64,000 nucleotides of DNA from Deltaproteobacteria bacterium (GTDB lineage: Bacteria; Myxococcota_A; UBA9042; DTJE01). Where the stretch lies: contig JAKPTZ010000045.1 in the NCBI GenBank assembly GCA_029555025.1, positions 1 to 64,000 on the forward strand, given 5' to 3'. The translations under genes and the position numbers were made by a program. Below are positions 44,532 to 54,424 of the stretch, in pieces (the first letter of the stretch is position 1; each line of letters starts with the position of its first letter). The notes under the pieces were generated by a model. The model worked only from the letters and a program-made list of their open reading frames with translations. It ran no database searches and was not told the DNA's origin.

Positions 44532-47500
44532 TCACCACCGGCCGACGATGGTTTCAAGGGTGACCGGGCCGACAAGGCCGGTCGCGACGATGGTGTCGCC
44601 CTTTTTGTCGAACTGGGCCGCCGTCGGATCCTTGGCAAGGCCAAGGCCGACCAGGCGATTGCGCAGGGCCGGAACCAGAACGACGGAAATCTCGTTTTCA
44701 CCCGACATCAGGTACTGGGTGACGTCCAACCTGTAAGGCTCGGATATCACCTCATAAGGGCCGGATCCGTTGATGCTGACCGCCGCGGCCCCGTGTACGA
44801 TGCCCAGGTCGATGTAAAGCGCGGTCCTTTCCTCGGTCGGGACGTCCCACAGGAATTCGAAGCCGGACGTGAAGGTCGCCTGGTAAAGCCCCTGGCTGGA
44901 GCAATGCTTCAACGCCTCGACGTCACGCCAGTCGCCCAGGGCGTTTTCGGTCGAACCGTATGCGCCATCGACGACGTCGTCACCTTCAACGAGCAGGCTC
45001 CAGCCATCCAGGGTCAGGACGTCATGGAGTTCCCCGGACAAGGGCGCCAACCCTGCCCGGCTTTTCAAATCCGCCGGAGCTGGCATCCCGCAAATCACGA
45101 ACCGTGAAGTCCACGCCGGTATCGCCACCGTGAACATGCCGCCGGCCTGCAAATTGAGCGGTGCCACCCAGCCTTCCATCGCATCCGCGACCACGCCGCC
45201 GCCGCAATCGACATCGGGGGTGACCTGGACTTCCTGGTCCTGGTCGGACGGGTTGCGGATGAACCATATCCGGGCGTCGCCCATGTCGCGGGCGATCGTG
45301 CGGACGGTCGCGCCGCGGGATGAAATATCGAAGGCGGAGCGAAGGCCGGCTGTCATCAGCGCGGCGGCAAGCCCGTCGGCGGTAAACAGTTGCGGGTTGC
45401 CGTTCTCCACCGTCGAAGGCGTTTCGACGACAGGAACCGAAGCGGCATTCGGCAGGCCCGAAAGCGCGTCAAACGCCGCGTCAACCGCGGCATCACCGGC
45501 CTCGTAATCATGGAAGCCCGGCTGCACCGCCGGTGCATCGCCAACGACCACGACCGGCAGTCCGTCCGCAGCCATGGCCGCCAGGTTCTGCGCCGCGGCC
45601 TTTTCCATCCAAGGCGCGCGCATTACCACGACCGAGCCGTAACTGGCATCGCCGACGACAAGCCGCCCATCCACAACCTGGGCGGAAGCCAGCGCGTCGT
45701 CGTTGATCCATTCCCAGGTGTAGCCCAGATTTTCGACCGCCTGCATCACCGGCCAAACCGCGCCCATCCACCAGGTCGAATCACTTGGATTGAAGCCTCC
45801 GAACAGCCCCTGGGCCATCTCGAGCATGCCTTCCTGGCCGCGCGGGTTTTCGTCGCCGAACTGGCCCTTGAACAGGGTTTCCTGGTGGTCGCGCAGCGAC
45901 ATGATCGAAGCCGGAATGCCCAGGTACGGGTAATAGACAAGCACGTCGGCCCTGGGCGTGCCCTGGCGCAGCATGTATTGCACGCGGGCCGCGTACCGGT
46001 TGATGGTGTCGATGAACGGCCAGAAAGGATTGGCCTCGCTGATGTTTTCCGAATACGTCCCAAGGCCCGAATACGGCGACGAGAACGCGTGCCAGTCGGT
46101 TTCGCCGTACTTATCCAGCCCGGTCTTGAACGGGAATCCGTGATAGACGGCCTGGTTCACGCCCGACGTGTACAGTTTGTCCAGCCACGCGCGGATCTTG
46201 GTCGGCGTGGACATGTAGTCACGACCGGCCGAAACCAGCGATTCAGCGGAAACGACGTTCCTGCCGTACAGGTGCGCGCCTGACGCCATGACCTTCAGCG
46301 ACAGCTCGGATCCGCCGCCGTAAAGCTGCTCGGTTTCGGGAACCGATGCCACACCGGCCGCACGGATCGAATCAATGTGCAGCCCGTATGGCTGGATTCG
46401 GAACTTCATCCCGCGGGCTGAAGCCCATGTCGTGCTGGTGCCGATGTAACGATCGATGAAAAGGTCGGAAACCGTCTTCTGGTAATCCCGGGCGATCCTG
46501 CCGTCCATTTCGCCGAACACGAACGGACACTTGTTGGCAATCCCGGCGCCGTCGAACACGTAATTGTCCGCGCCAGGCGCCACCACCGCCGGCAGCCACG
46601 GTCGCACGTCGTAACCGCGCATTTCCTGGAACTTCTGAAGAAAGTCTGCCGGGAAGAAGCGCTCGGTGCTCATCTCGAAACTATCGACGAACAACCCGCG
46701 GATTGCCGTGCCGTACAAGTCGCCAAGACCGGCGTCCTGGCCGGCCAGGACTTCGGCCCCGCGCACGACCTGATCGACGTCGAAATGGTCGAACACGAAC
46801 GCTTCCTTCGGCTCGGCGTACGCGTTCAGGTGGACGAACTGGCCGTCCGGACATGAATGGAAGGCAACGATCAGCCAGTCACCGGCAGGCGCGTCCCAGG
46901 TCAGCTTGCCGTCGGGCTTCAGGCTTGCAGTCAGCACTGTGACCGACTCATCGTCCAGATTCACCTGGTCGGTCAAATCCCATACGTCGGGATTGCGGAT
47001 TCCGCCGATCTTCCTGGCGGCCAGGACTTCCACGGTCGTGCAACCCTCGGGCAGCCACCGGGCCATCGGCTCGCCGATGCCTTCGGCCAGCGCCGCGACC
47101 TCGTAAAACGGATCCTTCGGAGGTTCGCCAATCTCGATGGTTACGCTCTTCGGACCGGTAACCGGGAATTCCGACCAGAGCAGCGTCCGCATCGAATCGT
47201 CGATGGTTACATGCGGGCCCCCGCTTGGCCAGCCGGAGCCGACCGTCAGATCCAGCATGATTCCATTGGCCTGGGCTGCCTCGGCGGCCAGCCTGACACG
47301 CGACCAGAACAACTCGGAACCCCAGTCGAAACGGCGCGCGACTTCGGCCTCGTCCGGTTCCCAGTCAAGCGCCGCGCTCATCGAGTTGACCTCGGCTCCG
47401 CCGAAACCGTTGGCGGCAAGCAGAGCCACCTCCCGCTGAAGTTCCTGGTCATCAACGTCGTTCCCAGGCCACCACCAGCGAACCCACGGCCTGTATTCGG

Positions 47501-47642
47501 CCGAAGGCGAATCCCACTGATCCCAGTCCAGTTCCGCCAGCGAACCGCCATCGCCGCAGCCGCCGGCGAATGCCGCCATCACCGCGATGCAGGACAGAAA
47601 CGAAAGGCGCCATCCAGGAAACCTTCGAAAACGATTATCCAC
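44532..47642 (-). CDS. Secreted lipoprotein glycoside hydrolase, GH106 (alpha-L-rhamnosidase)-like
   Basis: Encodes 1036 residues from a GTG at 47642, with GGAGG five bases upstream. Lipobox FAGGC at residue 29. The mature N-terminus YRPWVRWWWPGNDVDDQELQREV, with GFGGAEV and TVGSGWPSGGP soon after, matches the start of GH106 family enzymes. The region near the C-terminus (GAAAVSINGSGPYEV, LDVTQYLMSGENEISV) is a GH2-type galactose-binding jelly-roll domain. GH106 enzymes hydrolyse terminal alpha-L-rhamnose; exact specificity here is inferred from the family only. No other polysaccharide-degradation genes adjoin it. Confidence 0.85.
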   Translation of the reverse strand: MDNRFRRFPGWRLSFLSCIAVMAAFAGGCGDGGSLAELDWDQWDSPSAEYRPWVRWWWPGNDVDDQELQREVALLAANGFGGAEVNSMSAALDWEPDEAEVARRFDWGSELFWSRVRLAAEAAQANGIMLDLTVGSGWPSGGPHVTIDDSMRTLLWSEFPVTGPKSVTIEIGEPPKDPFYEVAALAEGIGEPMARWLPEGCTTVEVLAARKIGGIRNPDVWDLTDQVNLDDESVTVLTASLKPDGKLTWDAPAGDWLIVAFHSCPDGQFVHLNAYAEPKEAFVFDHFDVDQVVRGAEVLAGQDAGLGDLYGTAIRGLFVDSFEMSTERFFPADFLQKFQEMRGYDVRPWLPAVVAPGADNYVFDGAGIANKCPFVFGEMDGRIARDYQKTVSDLFIDRYIGTSTTWASARGMKFRIQPYGLHIDSIRAAGVASVPETEQLYGGGSELSLKVMASGAHLYGRNVVSAESLVSAGRDYMSTPTKIRAWLDKLYTSGVNQAVYHGFPFKTGLDKYGETDWHAFSSPYSGLGTYSENISEANPFWPFIDTINRYAARVQYMLRQGTPRADVLVYYPYLGIPASIMSLRDHQETLFKGQFGDENPRGQEGMLEMAQGLFGGFNPSDSTWWMGAVWPVMQAVENLGYTWEWINDDALASAQVVDGRLVVGDASYGSVVVMRAPWMEKAAAQNLAAMAADGLPVVVVGDAPAVQPGFHDYEAGDAAVDAAFDALSGLPNAASVPVVETPSTVENGNPQLFTADGLAAALMTAGLRSAFDISSRGATVRTIARDMGDARIWFIRNPSDQDQEVQVTPDVDCGGGVVADAMEGWVAPLNLQAGGMFTVAIPAWTSRFVICGMPAPADLKSRAGLAPLSGELHDVLTLDGWSLLVEGDDVVDGAYGSTENALGDWRDVEALKHCSSQGLYQATFTSGFEFLWDVPTEERTALYIDLGIVHGAAAVSINGSGPYEVISEPYRLDVTQYLMSGENEISVVLVPALRNRLVGLGLAKDPTAAQFDKKGDTIVATGLVGPVTLETIVGRW

Positions 47643-47815
47643 AGAAACCTCCGGAACCAGGCGTGATGGCGGCAGGTCGCCGCATGGGAGCCGTTTCCCC
47701 CGATTATAGACTTATGCGACGGATTTGCGAAAACGGACAGAAGGTCATCTGCTCCATGTGGCTGGAGTCGGATTGCGGCAGGAATATCAAACAGGCGGGC
47801 TGTTCATTCAACCCA

Positions 47816-48820
47816 TTACTCAACACAGTCACAGGTCGGCAGGAATTCATAATCGCCCAGATATTCCATCAGCTCGTATGTGCATGATTCGGTCTTTCCG
47901 GTGGTCGTTCCAAGTGACTGGCAGTAATCCGGACAACTTACGTAATCCTGGTATTCGTCCTCGTGACAGAAGCACAAGTCACCGTCGTTGTCGCAGAAGC
48001 CCAGGAAGCTTTCATATTCGCACGCGCCAAGACACCGGCAGTCCATGAAGTCATCGAAGAACTCTGGAACCTCCAGCAGGCAACCCGAATTGCAGATACC
48101 ATTTTCAGACCAGCCGCAAGGATCTTCCGGAGCACATGTGCATTCAGTATAGAGTCCATAGTAGCAGTCGTCCGAGATCGCCTGAAGGTCTTCGCAATCG
48201 CTTGTGCAGTCGCAAACCAGCATGCCGAGTTGAGGCACGCACTCCCCGCCCAGCAGGCCGTCCTCGATGCACACTTCGCGACAATCGTATTCGCGCCACT
48301 GATTGTCATCGTCACAACCGCAGATCAGGTACCCGAAATCGCACGAATCGACATCAACCCCGAACTGGCATGAACCGGAACACGACGGTTGGGAGGAGTC
48401 GGGAGTGACGTCAGATGGATTGCCGTCGTCACCAACAACGGTTTCATTCGGCAAATCGGGATCGGCATCGGAACCATGAATGTCCTGGACATCCTTCTGG
48501 ACGACATCAGGCACATCAGGAACGGCTGCGTCCGCGTCCGCTCCGGCATCGATGTCCGGCCCTGCGTCAAGGACAGAGTCACCACCGGGATCCCTGGCAT
48601 CGAAATCGCCCTGATCCCCCGGCAACAGGTTATCCCCCACGACATCAAAATTTTCAACGGAGTCTGGGTTCCCCGAACCGTTATCATGGCCTGATTCGCC
48701 GGCCCCGCAGGCGACAAAAGCAACCAGAACGCCCAAAGCAAACATCTGAATTGCGGCCTGAAGCACCATAAGGCACCGACGATTGCAATTCTGCCGTGAG
48801 GACACTAAAAATCCTGTCAT
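47816..48820 (-). CDS. Cys-rich lipoprotein with Asp-rich linker
   Basis: Encodes 334 residues. The ATG at 48820 has AGGAGGT five bases upstream, located inside the end of the aminotransferase gene. A long n-region and hydrophobic core end in a lipobox (AFVAC, about residue 38). A linker of about 90 residues rich in Asp/Pro/Gly/Val follows. The rest has about 30 Cys in pairs (GYLICGCDDD, VCDCTSDCED, CTCAPEDPCGW, CLGACEYES, LCFCHEDEY), probably several small disulfide modules. Similar in plan to the protein at 61.7 kb. Function unknown; likely surface-exposed. Confidence 0.78.
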   Translation of the reverse strand: MTGFLVSSRQNCNRRCLMVLQAAIQMFALGVLVAFVACGAGESGHDNGSGNPDSVENFDVVGDNLLPGDQGDFDARDPGGDSVLDAGPDIDAGADADAAVPDVPDVVQKDVQDIHGSDADPDLPNETVVGDDGNPSDVTPDSSQPSCSGSCQFGVDVDSCDFGYLICGCDDDNQWREYDCREVCIEDGLLGGECVPQLGMLVCDCTSDCEDLQAISDDCYYGLYTECTCAPEDPCGWSENGICNSGCLLEVPEFFDDFMDCRCLGACEYESFLGFCDNDGDLCFCHEDEYQDYVSCPDYCQSLGTTTGKTESCTYELMEYLGDYEFLPTCDCVE

Positions 48821-48821
48821 G

Positions 48822-49988
48822 TCAGACCTCCTGCCTGGAAACGAAATCCCTGATTCGATCAACAGCCTCTGAAAGCCGTGAAATCTGGTTGGCGTAAGCA
48901 AGCCTTATGTGCCGCTCGGGCTGGTTGATACCGAAATCCTTGCCGGGCGTTACCGCGACGCCGACATCTTCCAGAAGCTTGCGGCAGAAACAGTCGCTGT
49001 CGTCCGTAAGCCCGCTGCAGTCGGCATAAATATAAAACGCGCCGGACGGGCGCACCGGGATCTTCAGCCCGACCGATTCCAGGGCCGGAACAAGGAAATC
49101 GCGGCGCCGCTTCATCTCGGCACGCCGCTCTTCCAGGATGGCGATCGTCTCCGGATGGAAGGCCGCAAGCGCCGCATGCTGCGCGGCGGTCGAAGCGGCG
49201 ATAAAAAGGTTCTGGGCCAGTTTCTCGATATCCCTGACGAAGCGATCCGGCACGACAAGCCAGCCAAGCCGCCAGCCTGTCATCTGGAAATACTTGGAAA
49301 AACTGTTTACCACGAAGATGTCGTCGCCGGCCGCCAGGGCCGTCGGCGCATCACCGTCGTATGTAAGGCCGTGATAGATTTCATCGACGATCAGGTGCAG
49401 GCCGCGATCCCTGGTGAATGCGGCAATCGAACCGATTGCTTCGGCCGAAAGCATCGTGCCGGTCGGGTTTGCCGGCGACGCGACCATCACGCCGGCCGTG
49501 CGATTGTTGAAGTGACGCGCAAGATCATCGACTGTCGGCTGAAATCCCGTTCCGGAACCGACCGGCATGCCAACCGGCACCGCGTCGAACGACTTCACGA
49601 AGTGACGGTTGCACGGATACCCGGGATCCGGCAGCAGCCACTCGCTGCCGGGATTTGCCAGGCACGCAAGGGCCAGGACAAGGGCGCCAGAAGCGCCGGC
49701 CGTGACCACAATCCGGGAGGCTGGAACATCGACCCGGTACCTTTCCCGATAAAAATCCGAAATGGCCTGGCGAAGTTCCGGCAGCCCGAGTGCGTTCGTG
49801 TAAAACATCCTGCCGTCAAGTATGGCCTGCGCGCCCGCCCTGCGGACAGGCTCCGGGGTTGGAAAGTCCGGCTCGCCGACTTCCATGTGAATGATGTCAC
49901 GGCCCTGCGCCTCGAGTTCCTTGGCTCTGGCAAGCAGTTCCATCACATAGAAAGGTTCGATTCCGCACAATCTTTCAGCCGATTCCAT
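48822..49988 (-). CDS. Class I/II PLP-dependent aminotransferase (aspartate aminotransferase family)
   Basis: Encodes 388 residues from the ATG at 49988, with GGAGG upstream. Key segments are MEVGEPDFPTPEPV, the phosphate-binding GASGALVLA, PANPTG, the Asp in LIVDEIYHGL, the PLP-lysine region NSFSKYFQMTGWRLGW and the substrate-carboxylate Arg in RHIRLAYA. This is the standard fold-type I, subgroup I-gamma arrangement (aspartate or alanine-type aminotransferase). The substrate cannot be fixed by eye. Its stop is 1 base from the start of the Cys-rich lipoprotein gene. Confidence 0.9.
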   Translation of the reverse strand: MESAERLCGIEPFYVMELLARAKELEAQGRDIIHMEVGEPDFPTPEPVRRAGAQAILDGRMFYTNALGLPELRQAISDFYRERYRVDVPASRIVVTAGASGALVLALACLANPGSEWLLPDPGYPCNRHFVKSFDAVPVGMPVGSGTGFQPTVDDLARHFNNRTAGVMVASPANPTGTMLSAEAIGSIAAFTRDRGLHLIVDEIYHGLTYDGDAPTALAAGDDIFVVNSFSKYFQMTGWRLGWLVVPDRFVRDIEKLAQNLFIAASTAAQHAALAAFHPETIAILEERRAEMKRRRDFLVPALESVGLKIPVRPSGAFYIYADCSGLTDDSDCFCRKLLEDVGVAVTPGKDFGINQPERHIRLAYANQISRLSEAVDRIRDFVSRQEV

Positions 49989-50192
49989 CACCACGCCTCC
50001 GCGAAAGGACGGTTCCGGACAATTCCTGTCGGAACCGGCCGGAGTATAACGCCGAAACGACTTATGGGAACATGGACTCAACCGGCTCCAGAAATTCGTC
50101 CAGAACGGCCGGTGCTACTTATCGCCGGCGGGCTTCGGCTGCTTCAGTGAATTCCCGCGCGTCGACATTTTCCGTGCCGCCGCTTTTCGGGA

Positions 50193-50198
50193 TACAAT
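50193..50198 (+). promoter_or_regulatory. Candidate -10 element for the zincin-like lipoprotein gene
   Basis: TACAAT followed by CCGG lies 57 bases before the ATG at 50256. No convincing -35 seen. It shares the TAnAATCCG form with the boxes at 52832 and 61676. Confidence 0.35.
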
Positions 50199-50255
50199 CC
50201 GGCCTTCGATTGGTCGCGGGCGATCCGTTTATCGTTGCAGGAAAGGGGGGGCTGT

Positions 50256-52685
50256 ATGACTTCGTTGAGCCGCTTGACGGCCGGATTGTGTTTCATATTT
50301 CTTGCCGCAACCGGATGCTCGTCCCAGGTGGGACAAAACCCGGTTCGAACCCTGAGGGCTTCTGCGGGGGACGGCGCCAGCGCATCGATTGACGTTGACT
50401 CGTCGCTCGGGGAAGCCAGCGTCACCTTCACCAGAACGTCGGACGCCGACGGCAGCGTCACCGGCGACCGCATGAACGTATCCGGCACCTATCTGCTCAA
50501 TTTCAGCGGATCCGCCACAGGCGACGCGGTCCTGACCATTCCACTGGCAGCCAGTCTGCTTCCGGACGAATTTTCGCCTGCATCACTGACCGTTGAACGC
50601 CAGGATCCGTTGACTGGAGACTGGGTTCCGGCAGCCAGTCTGACGGACTATGACGTCAAATCCAGGGAGATATCTTTAGTGGTGCCGCTGGAACCGGAAT
50701 CCCGGTCGTCGACAGCGAGGTCGGCCTCGATGGTGTCTTGCGCCCTGACGGTGGCCGAAGCCAGCTACCGGGTCGGGCTCGCGCTCTGGACGAACTCCAT
50801 GGAAGCCAGGATCCCCGGATCGGCTTTCGTGATAACCTACTATCCGCATGCGGCCGGAAGCGACTGGACCGTTCCGGATGACGCGTCCTGGAAAAGCTCC
50901 AGCGGCCGGGCGACAGATCCCGCGACCCCCGACTACATCGAAGACCTTGACGCTGCCCTGAACGACGCCTATGCGAAGCTGCTTGCGGTGTCCGATGGAA
51001 CCGACGCGATCTTTTCGCCGTTGACCGACGATCAGCGCCATGTATTCGTGGAATCATGCGGAGAATCGGCCGGACTCAGCCCGATGGGCGGCCCGATGAA
51101 AATTTCCGCCAGCCAGATCAAGTCCTTCAACGACATGAAGGGCGTGGCCGGCCACGAGCTGGTGCACGTGTTCCAGGGGCAGTACTTCCTGACTGGCAAA
51201 ACCGGCCGGCTGGCGCACCTGGTTGCCGGGGTGGGCTCATGGTTGTGGTTCATCGAAGGCTCGGCGAACTACTTCAGCGCCAGGGCCCAGTCGCTTTCCG
51301 GGGCCGCAAGGGACACGCTTTACGGACGAAACGAGGACGGCAAGTACATGAGCCTGGGGCTTTCCGCCGGAAACGACCAGAGTTACTACATGACGGCCCA
51401 CTTCCTGGACTTCATCGCCGACCGCGCGGGCATAGGTGTCGTCCCGGCCGTCCTCAGGGCGGGCTCCGGTTCAAATTCCACGGCTGCACTTTCTCGCGCG
51501 CTTCTGGATTCACCCCGCGGCGACGGGATTGGCACCATCCTTGAGGCGTACGCGCAGGCCCTGGTAAAGACGCCGGAGACCGGATCGGGCTTGCATCTTC
51601 ACCTGGTCGCAAACCTGCTTAACCACCAGATGGACGCGGAATTGGGCTACCTTTCGGGAACTTCATTCTCAAATTCAACCACCTTCCTGACCCTGAAACG
51701 ACTGTTGCCCCCGCTGAGCCTTGCATATGCAGAGGCGCGCGACACGACTGCGACCGATTCCTTGCTTGTGGTGGAGGCCCTGCCGACGAACCCGTCCTCG
51801 GTTGCGACATTCACCTGGGATCGTCTGGGTACGACCGACGCAGTTTTCGCGGACGCACTGCCCCTGGAGGACTACTCCGGAAGGACACTGACCGTGAAGA
51901 ACTTCGGCGCCAGTCAGGTCAAATCCGGATTTTCCCAGATCATCGTCAACAACGACCTGTCGCGCCACCATGAAATCGACTTCAAGTACTACATCCTGAT
52001 TCCGTTGCCGGTCATCGGCCAGGACGATGGCAGCGCCACGGTCGATACGTCGCAGCTTGGAAACATCCCGGCCGATTACATAAAGGAATTGCGCCTTCTG
52101 CGGATGACCGATGCCGGTACATACGAACTGCTGACGAAATTCTCCCCGGCCGGCGGACAGACCGTCGTTTCAAACCGGGCAATCCTGAAAGACGACCTGC
52201 TTGAAGTCCAGACGGTCGACCGGCACGGCAACGAATGGCCGGAATTCGACATGGGCGAGGCGGTGACCGTTTACGTGGGCTGTCATGACTTCGTCGACGG
52301 CGCGGACGTCTGGGGTTGCGAAAAACTGGACTGGGTCGGCCAGGACACGGAATCGACGGCGTTCATCGACGCAGCCACGGTCAAGTGCCTGAACAACAAC
52401 TACCGGCAGTATTATGCGATGGCGTTCGACGAAATCGACATGTGCCGCGACTGGTGTGACGACCGGGCTTCCGGCGGCGGCACCTGCCTTACCCCCGGCG
52501 AAGGCGGCGAAGGACTTTGCGGCAGCATTGAACCCGGCAACGACTTCTGCCTGGACGGCGAGTGCTGGAACTGCTGCGCCGACTGCGAAGAACCGGCCAT
52601 TTACCTGTTTTCATGCATGTACGGCTGCCAGACCGGAGTGATTGAACTCCACGGCATCAAGACGGTCGTTTGCGAATGTAACTAA
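50256..52685 (+). CDS. Lipoprotein with putative zincin (HExxH) peptidase domain
   Basis: Encodes 809 residues. The ATG at 50256, preceded by a run of G, starts a lipoprotein signal (FLAATGC, Cys about residue 21). Residues 25-150 are beta-rich (Ig-like appearance). Around residue 300, GHELVHVFQGQYF gives HExxH, followed about 30 residues later by WFIEGSANYFSA, where the Glu fits a gluzincin third ligand. The C-terminal 100 residues are Cys-rich (about ten Cys). No specific peptidase family recognised. Probably a surface or periplasmic zinc peptidase. Confidence 0.72.
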   Translation: MTSLSRLTAGLCFIFLAATGCSSQVGQNPVRTLRASAGDGASASIDVDSSLGEASVTFTRTSDADGSVTGDRMNVSGTYLLNFSGSATGDAVLTIPLAASLLPDEFSPASLTVERQDPLTGDWVPAASLTDYDVKSREISLVVPLEPESRSSTARSASMVSCALTVAEASYRVGLALWTNSMEARIPGSAFVITYYPHAAGSDWTVPDDASWKSSSGRATDPATPDYIEDLDAALNDAYAKLLAVSDGTDAIFSPLTDDQRHVFVESCGESAGLSPMGGPMKISASQIKSFNDMKGVAGHELVHVFQGQYFLTGKTGRLAHLVAGVGSWLWFIEGSANYFSARAQSLSGAARDTLYGRNEDGKYMSLGLSAGNDQSYYMTAHFLDFIADRAGIGVVPAVLRAGSGSNSTAALSRALLDSPRGDGIGTILEAYAQALVKTPETGSGLHLHLVANLLNHQMDAELGYLSGTSFSNSTTFLTLKRLLPPLSLAYAEARDTTATDSLLVVEALPTNPSSVATFTWDRLGTTDAVFADALPLEDYSGRTLTVKNFGASQVKSGFSQIIVNNDLSRHHEIDFKYYILIPLPVIGQDDGSATVDTSQLGNIPADYIKELRLLRMTDAGTYELLTKFSPAGGQTVVSNRAILKDDLLEVQTVDRHGNEWPEFDMGEAVTVYVGCHDFVDGADVWGCEKLDWVGQDTESTAFIDAATVKCLNNNYRQYYAMAFDEIDMCRDWCDDRASGGGTCLTPGEGGEGLCGSIEPGNDFCLDGECWNCCADCEEPAIYLFSCMYGCQTGVIELHGIKTVVCECN

Positions 52686-52831
52686 TCCGGGGCGGGAGTC
52701 CATTCTCCCGGACTTCGGATGAACGAAATCGAGGCAAGCGTGCTGTCGGCCGGCACAACAATCTGCCTCCTCTCCAGTTCGATTATTGACGCATGCCGTC
52801 ATTGGGCCAACATTCCGGACGTCATTTCTGA

Positions 52832-52837
52832 TAGAAT
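52832..52837 (+). promoter_or_regulatory. Candidate -10 element for the metallophosphoesterase gene
   Basis: TAGAAT followed by CCGCGG lies 61 bases before the ATG at 52899. No -35 at acceptable spacing. Part of the recurring box described in the findings. Confidence 0.3.
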
Positions 52838-52898
52838 CCGCGGCATATGCGCCCCGGCCGCGTCCGGGGACCTTTCAGTCGTTTTTCGAGGCCCGCCG

Positions 52899-54359
52899 AT
52901 GAAACCGATTCCATTCGTCCTTGCTGTATTTGTTGCCACAATGGCGGCCGCCGGTTGCGGCAATGGTGAAAACGGAAATGACGTCATGTCAGACGTGAAG
53001 GCCGGCGATGTCGCCCCCGAAGCGGCTGCCGACACCGTCGAGGACAGCCTGCAGCCGATTGACGCCACCGGCGAGGCGACCACCGATGGCGCGGTTCAGG
53101 ATGCGCTGCCGGAAGACACCGCCGACGCCTCGATCCCGGACATCCCGTCCGACACGACGGGCGACGTCCCCGTGGACACCGCCCCGGAATTCCACTGGCA
53201 GCCAGGTTGCACCGGCGTGCCGACCGGTGCGTCGTGGACACTTGTTGAAGACAGCACGTTCAAGCGCGGCCCCCTGATCCAGATGTCCGACCGCGACACC
53301 GTCACGGTCGTGTGGCGAACCGCGACGGTGACGACCGACGAAGGTTGCGTCGATTACACCGTCAATGACCAGCCCCTGACCGAATGCGGGCTTCCGGACA
53401 AATACGGCCAGTACGAAATCACGCTTGACGACCTTCCGGCCGCGACCGAAATCCATTACTCGGCACGCGTTGGCGAAACCCGTACGACCGACCTGACGTT
53501 CCGCACGATGCCGGACACCCCGGCGCCGATGAAATTCGCGGTTTTCGCCGATGCCCACTGCAACATCGAAAACCTGCGGAAGATGACGGCAATCGCGCTT
53601 GCCGAAGGCGTCGATTTCGCTTTCGGTATCGGCGATTTCGTCCACCAGGTCGAAGTTGCCCAGTACGATGAGACTTTCCTCGGGTTCCAGAATCTTGGAA
53701 GCCGCGTGAACATCTGGACCGTCATCGGAAATCACGACACCGGGGCGGATCCTTCGAACCACGAGTACGAATTCTTCAACAGCTTCGTCAGCCCGATCGG
53801 CATTCCCGAAGAAGTAGAGGACGGTTACGGCGAAGGCTACTGGGATCGCCGGATCGGAAACGTGTGGCTTGGCGGCGGATGGGTACGCGATTTCTATCTT
53901 TCGACACCTGAAACCGAATGGGGCGAGGTCGCCTTCTTCAAGAAGCGCTTCGAATCCGAGGAATACAAGACCGCGCAGTGGCGCCTGTTCTTCATACACG
54001 AACCACCGTACTGCCAGGGCTGGGGCGGCTGCAGCTATTCCGGCGAATTATGCCTGCGCACATCCCTTGTGCCGCTGGCCGCCGCCAACGGAATCCAGGC
54101 GATGTTCCACGGCCACATGCACGGTTACGAATACGGTGTGACCGAAGGCGTCCACACCATTCTTCCCGGCGGCCTGGGCGGCTCGCTGGACGACACATGC
54201 GAACCGACGCCCGAGCTGCCGCAGCCATGGACATTCAACTACGTGCACAACTTCGCGATTGTCGAAGCCAACTGCGACAAACTGGTTGTCCGCTTCATGA
54301 ACCTTGACGGCGGCGAGTACGACAGGCTCGAGATTCCGTACGTGGCGCCGCAGGAATGA
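52899..54359 (+). CDS. Lipoprotein calcineurin-like metallophosphoesterase
   Basis: Encodes 486 residues. Lipobox AAAGC at residue 20, then an 85-residue Asp/Ala/Thr/Pro-rich linker. A fibronectin-III-like segment, as in purple acid phosphatases, precedes the catalytic domain. All metal-binding motifs are present: FADAHCN (DxH), GIGDFVH (GD), IGNHDTG (GNH), FIHEPPY (H) and GHMHGYEYG (GHxH). It should be a dimetal phosphoesterase outside the cytoplasm; the substrate is unknown. An upstream in-frame ATG at 52719 would give an atypical N-terminus and was rejected in favour of the lipoprotein signal. Confidence 0.87.
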   Translation: MKPIPFVLAVFVATMAAAGCGNGENGNDVMSDVKAGDVAPEAAADTVEDSLQPIDATGEATTDGAVQDALPEDTADASIPDIPSDTTGDVPVDTAPEFHWQPGCTGVPTGASWTLVEDSTFKRGPLIQMSDRDTVTVVWRTATVTTDEGCVDYTVNDQPLTECGLPDKYGQYEITLDDLPAATEIHYSARVGETRTTDLTFRTMPDTPAPMKFAVFADAHCNIENLRKMTAIALAEGVDFAFGIGDFVHQVEVAQYDETFLGFQNLGSRVNIWTVIGNHDTGADPSNHEYEFFNSFVSPIGIPEEVEDGYGEGYWDRRIGNVWLGGGWVRDFYLSTPETEWGEVAFFKKRFESEEYKTAQWRLFFIHEPPYCQGWGGCSYSGELCLRTSLVPLAAANGIQAMFHGHMHGYEYGVTEGVHTILPGGLGGSLDDTCEPTPELPQPWTFNYVHNFAIVEANCDKLVVRFMNLDGGEYDRLEIPYVAPQE

Positions 54360-54388
54360 AACGGGAATACCGCATCGGCGCGCCGTGT

Positions 54389-54394
54389 TAATAT
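54389..54394 (+). promoter_or_regulatory. Candidate -10 element for the ABC exporter operon
   Basis: TAATAT followed by CCGTC lies 27 bases before the TTG start at 54422. Weak match alone; listed because the flanking bases repeat those of other boxes. Confidence 0.25.
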
Positions 54395-54421
54395 CCGTCA
54401 TCGATTTCCGGGAGCATTCCC

Positions 54422-54424
54422 TTG
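54422..54424 (+). promoter_or_regulatory. TTG start codon with its Shine-Dalgarno (54411-54414)
   Basis: GGGAG lies about eight bases before TTG at 54422, and no ATG or GTG occurs before the first membrane segment except an internal ATG near residue 28. This decides the start of the ABC permease gene. Confidence 0.5.

Noticed and set aside
48909-50150. Long plus-strand open frame opposite the aminotransferase
   Set aside because: Antisense shadow of a gene with clear catalytic motifs; its translation is Arg/His-rich and matches nothing.
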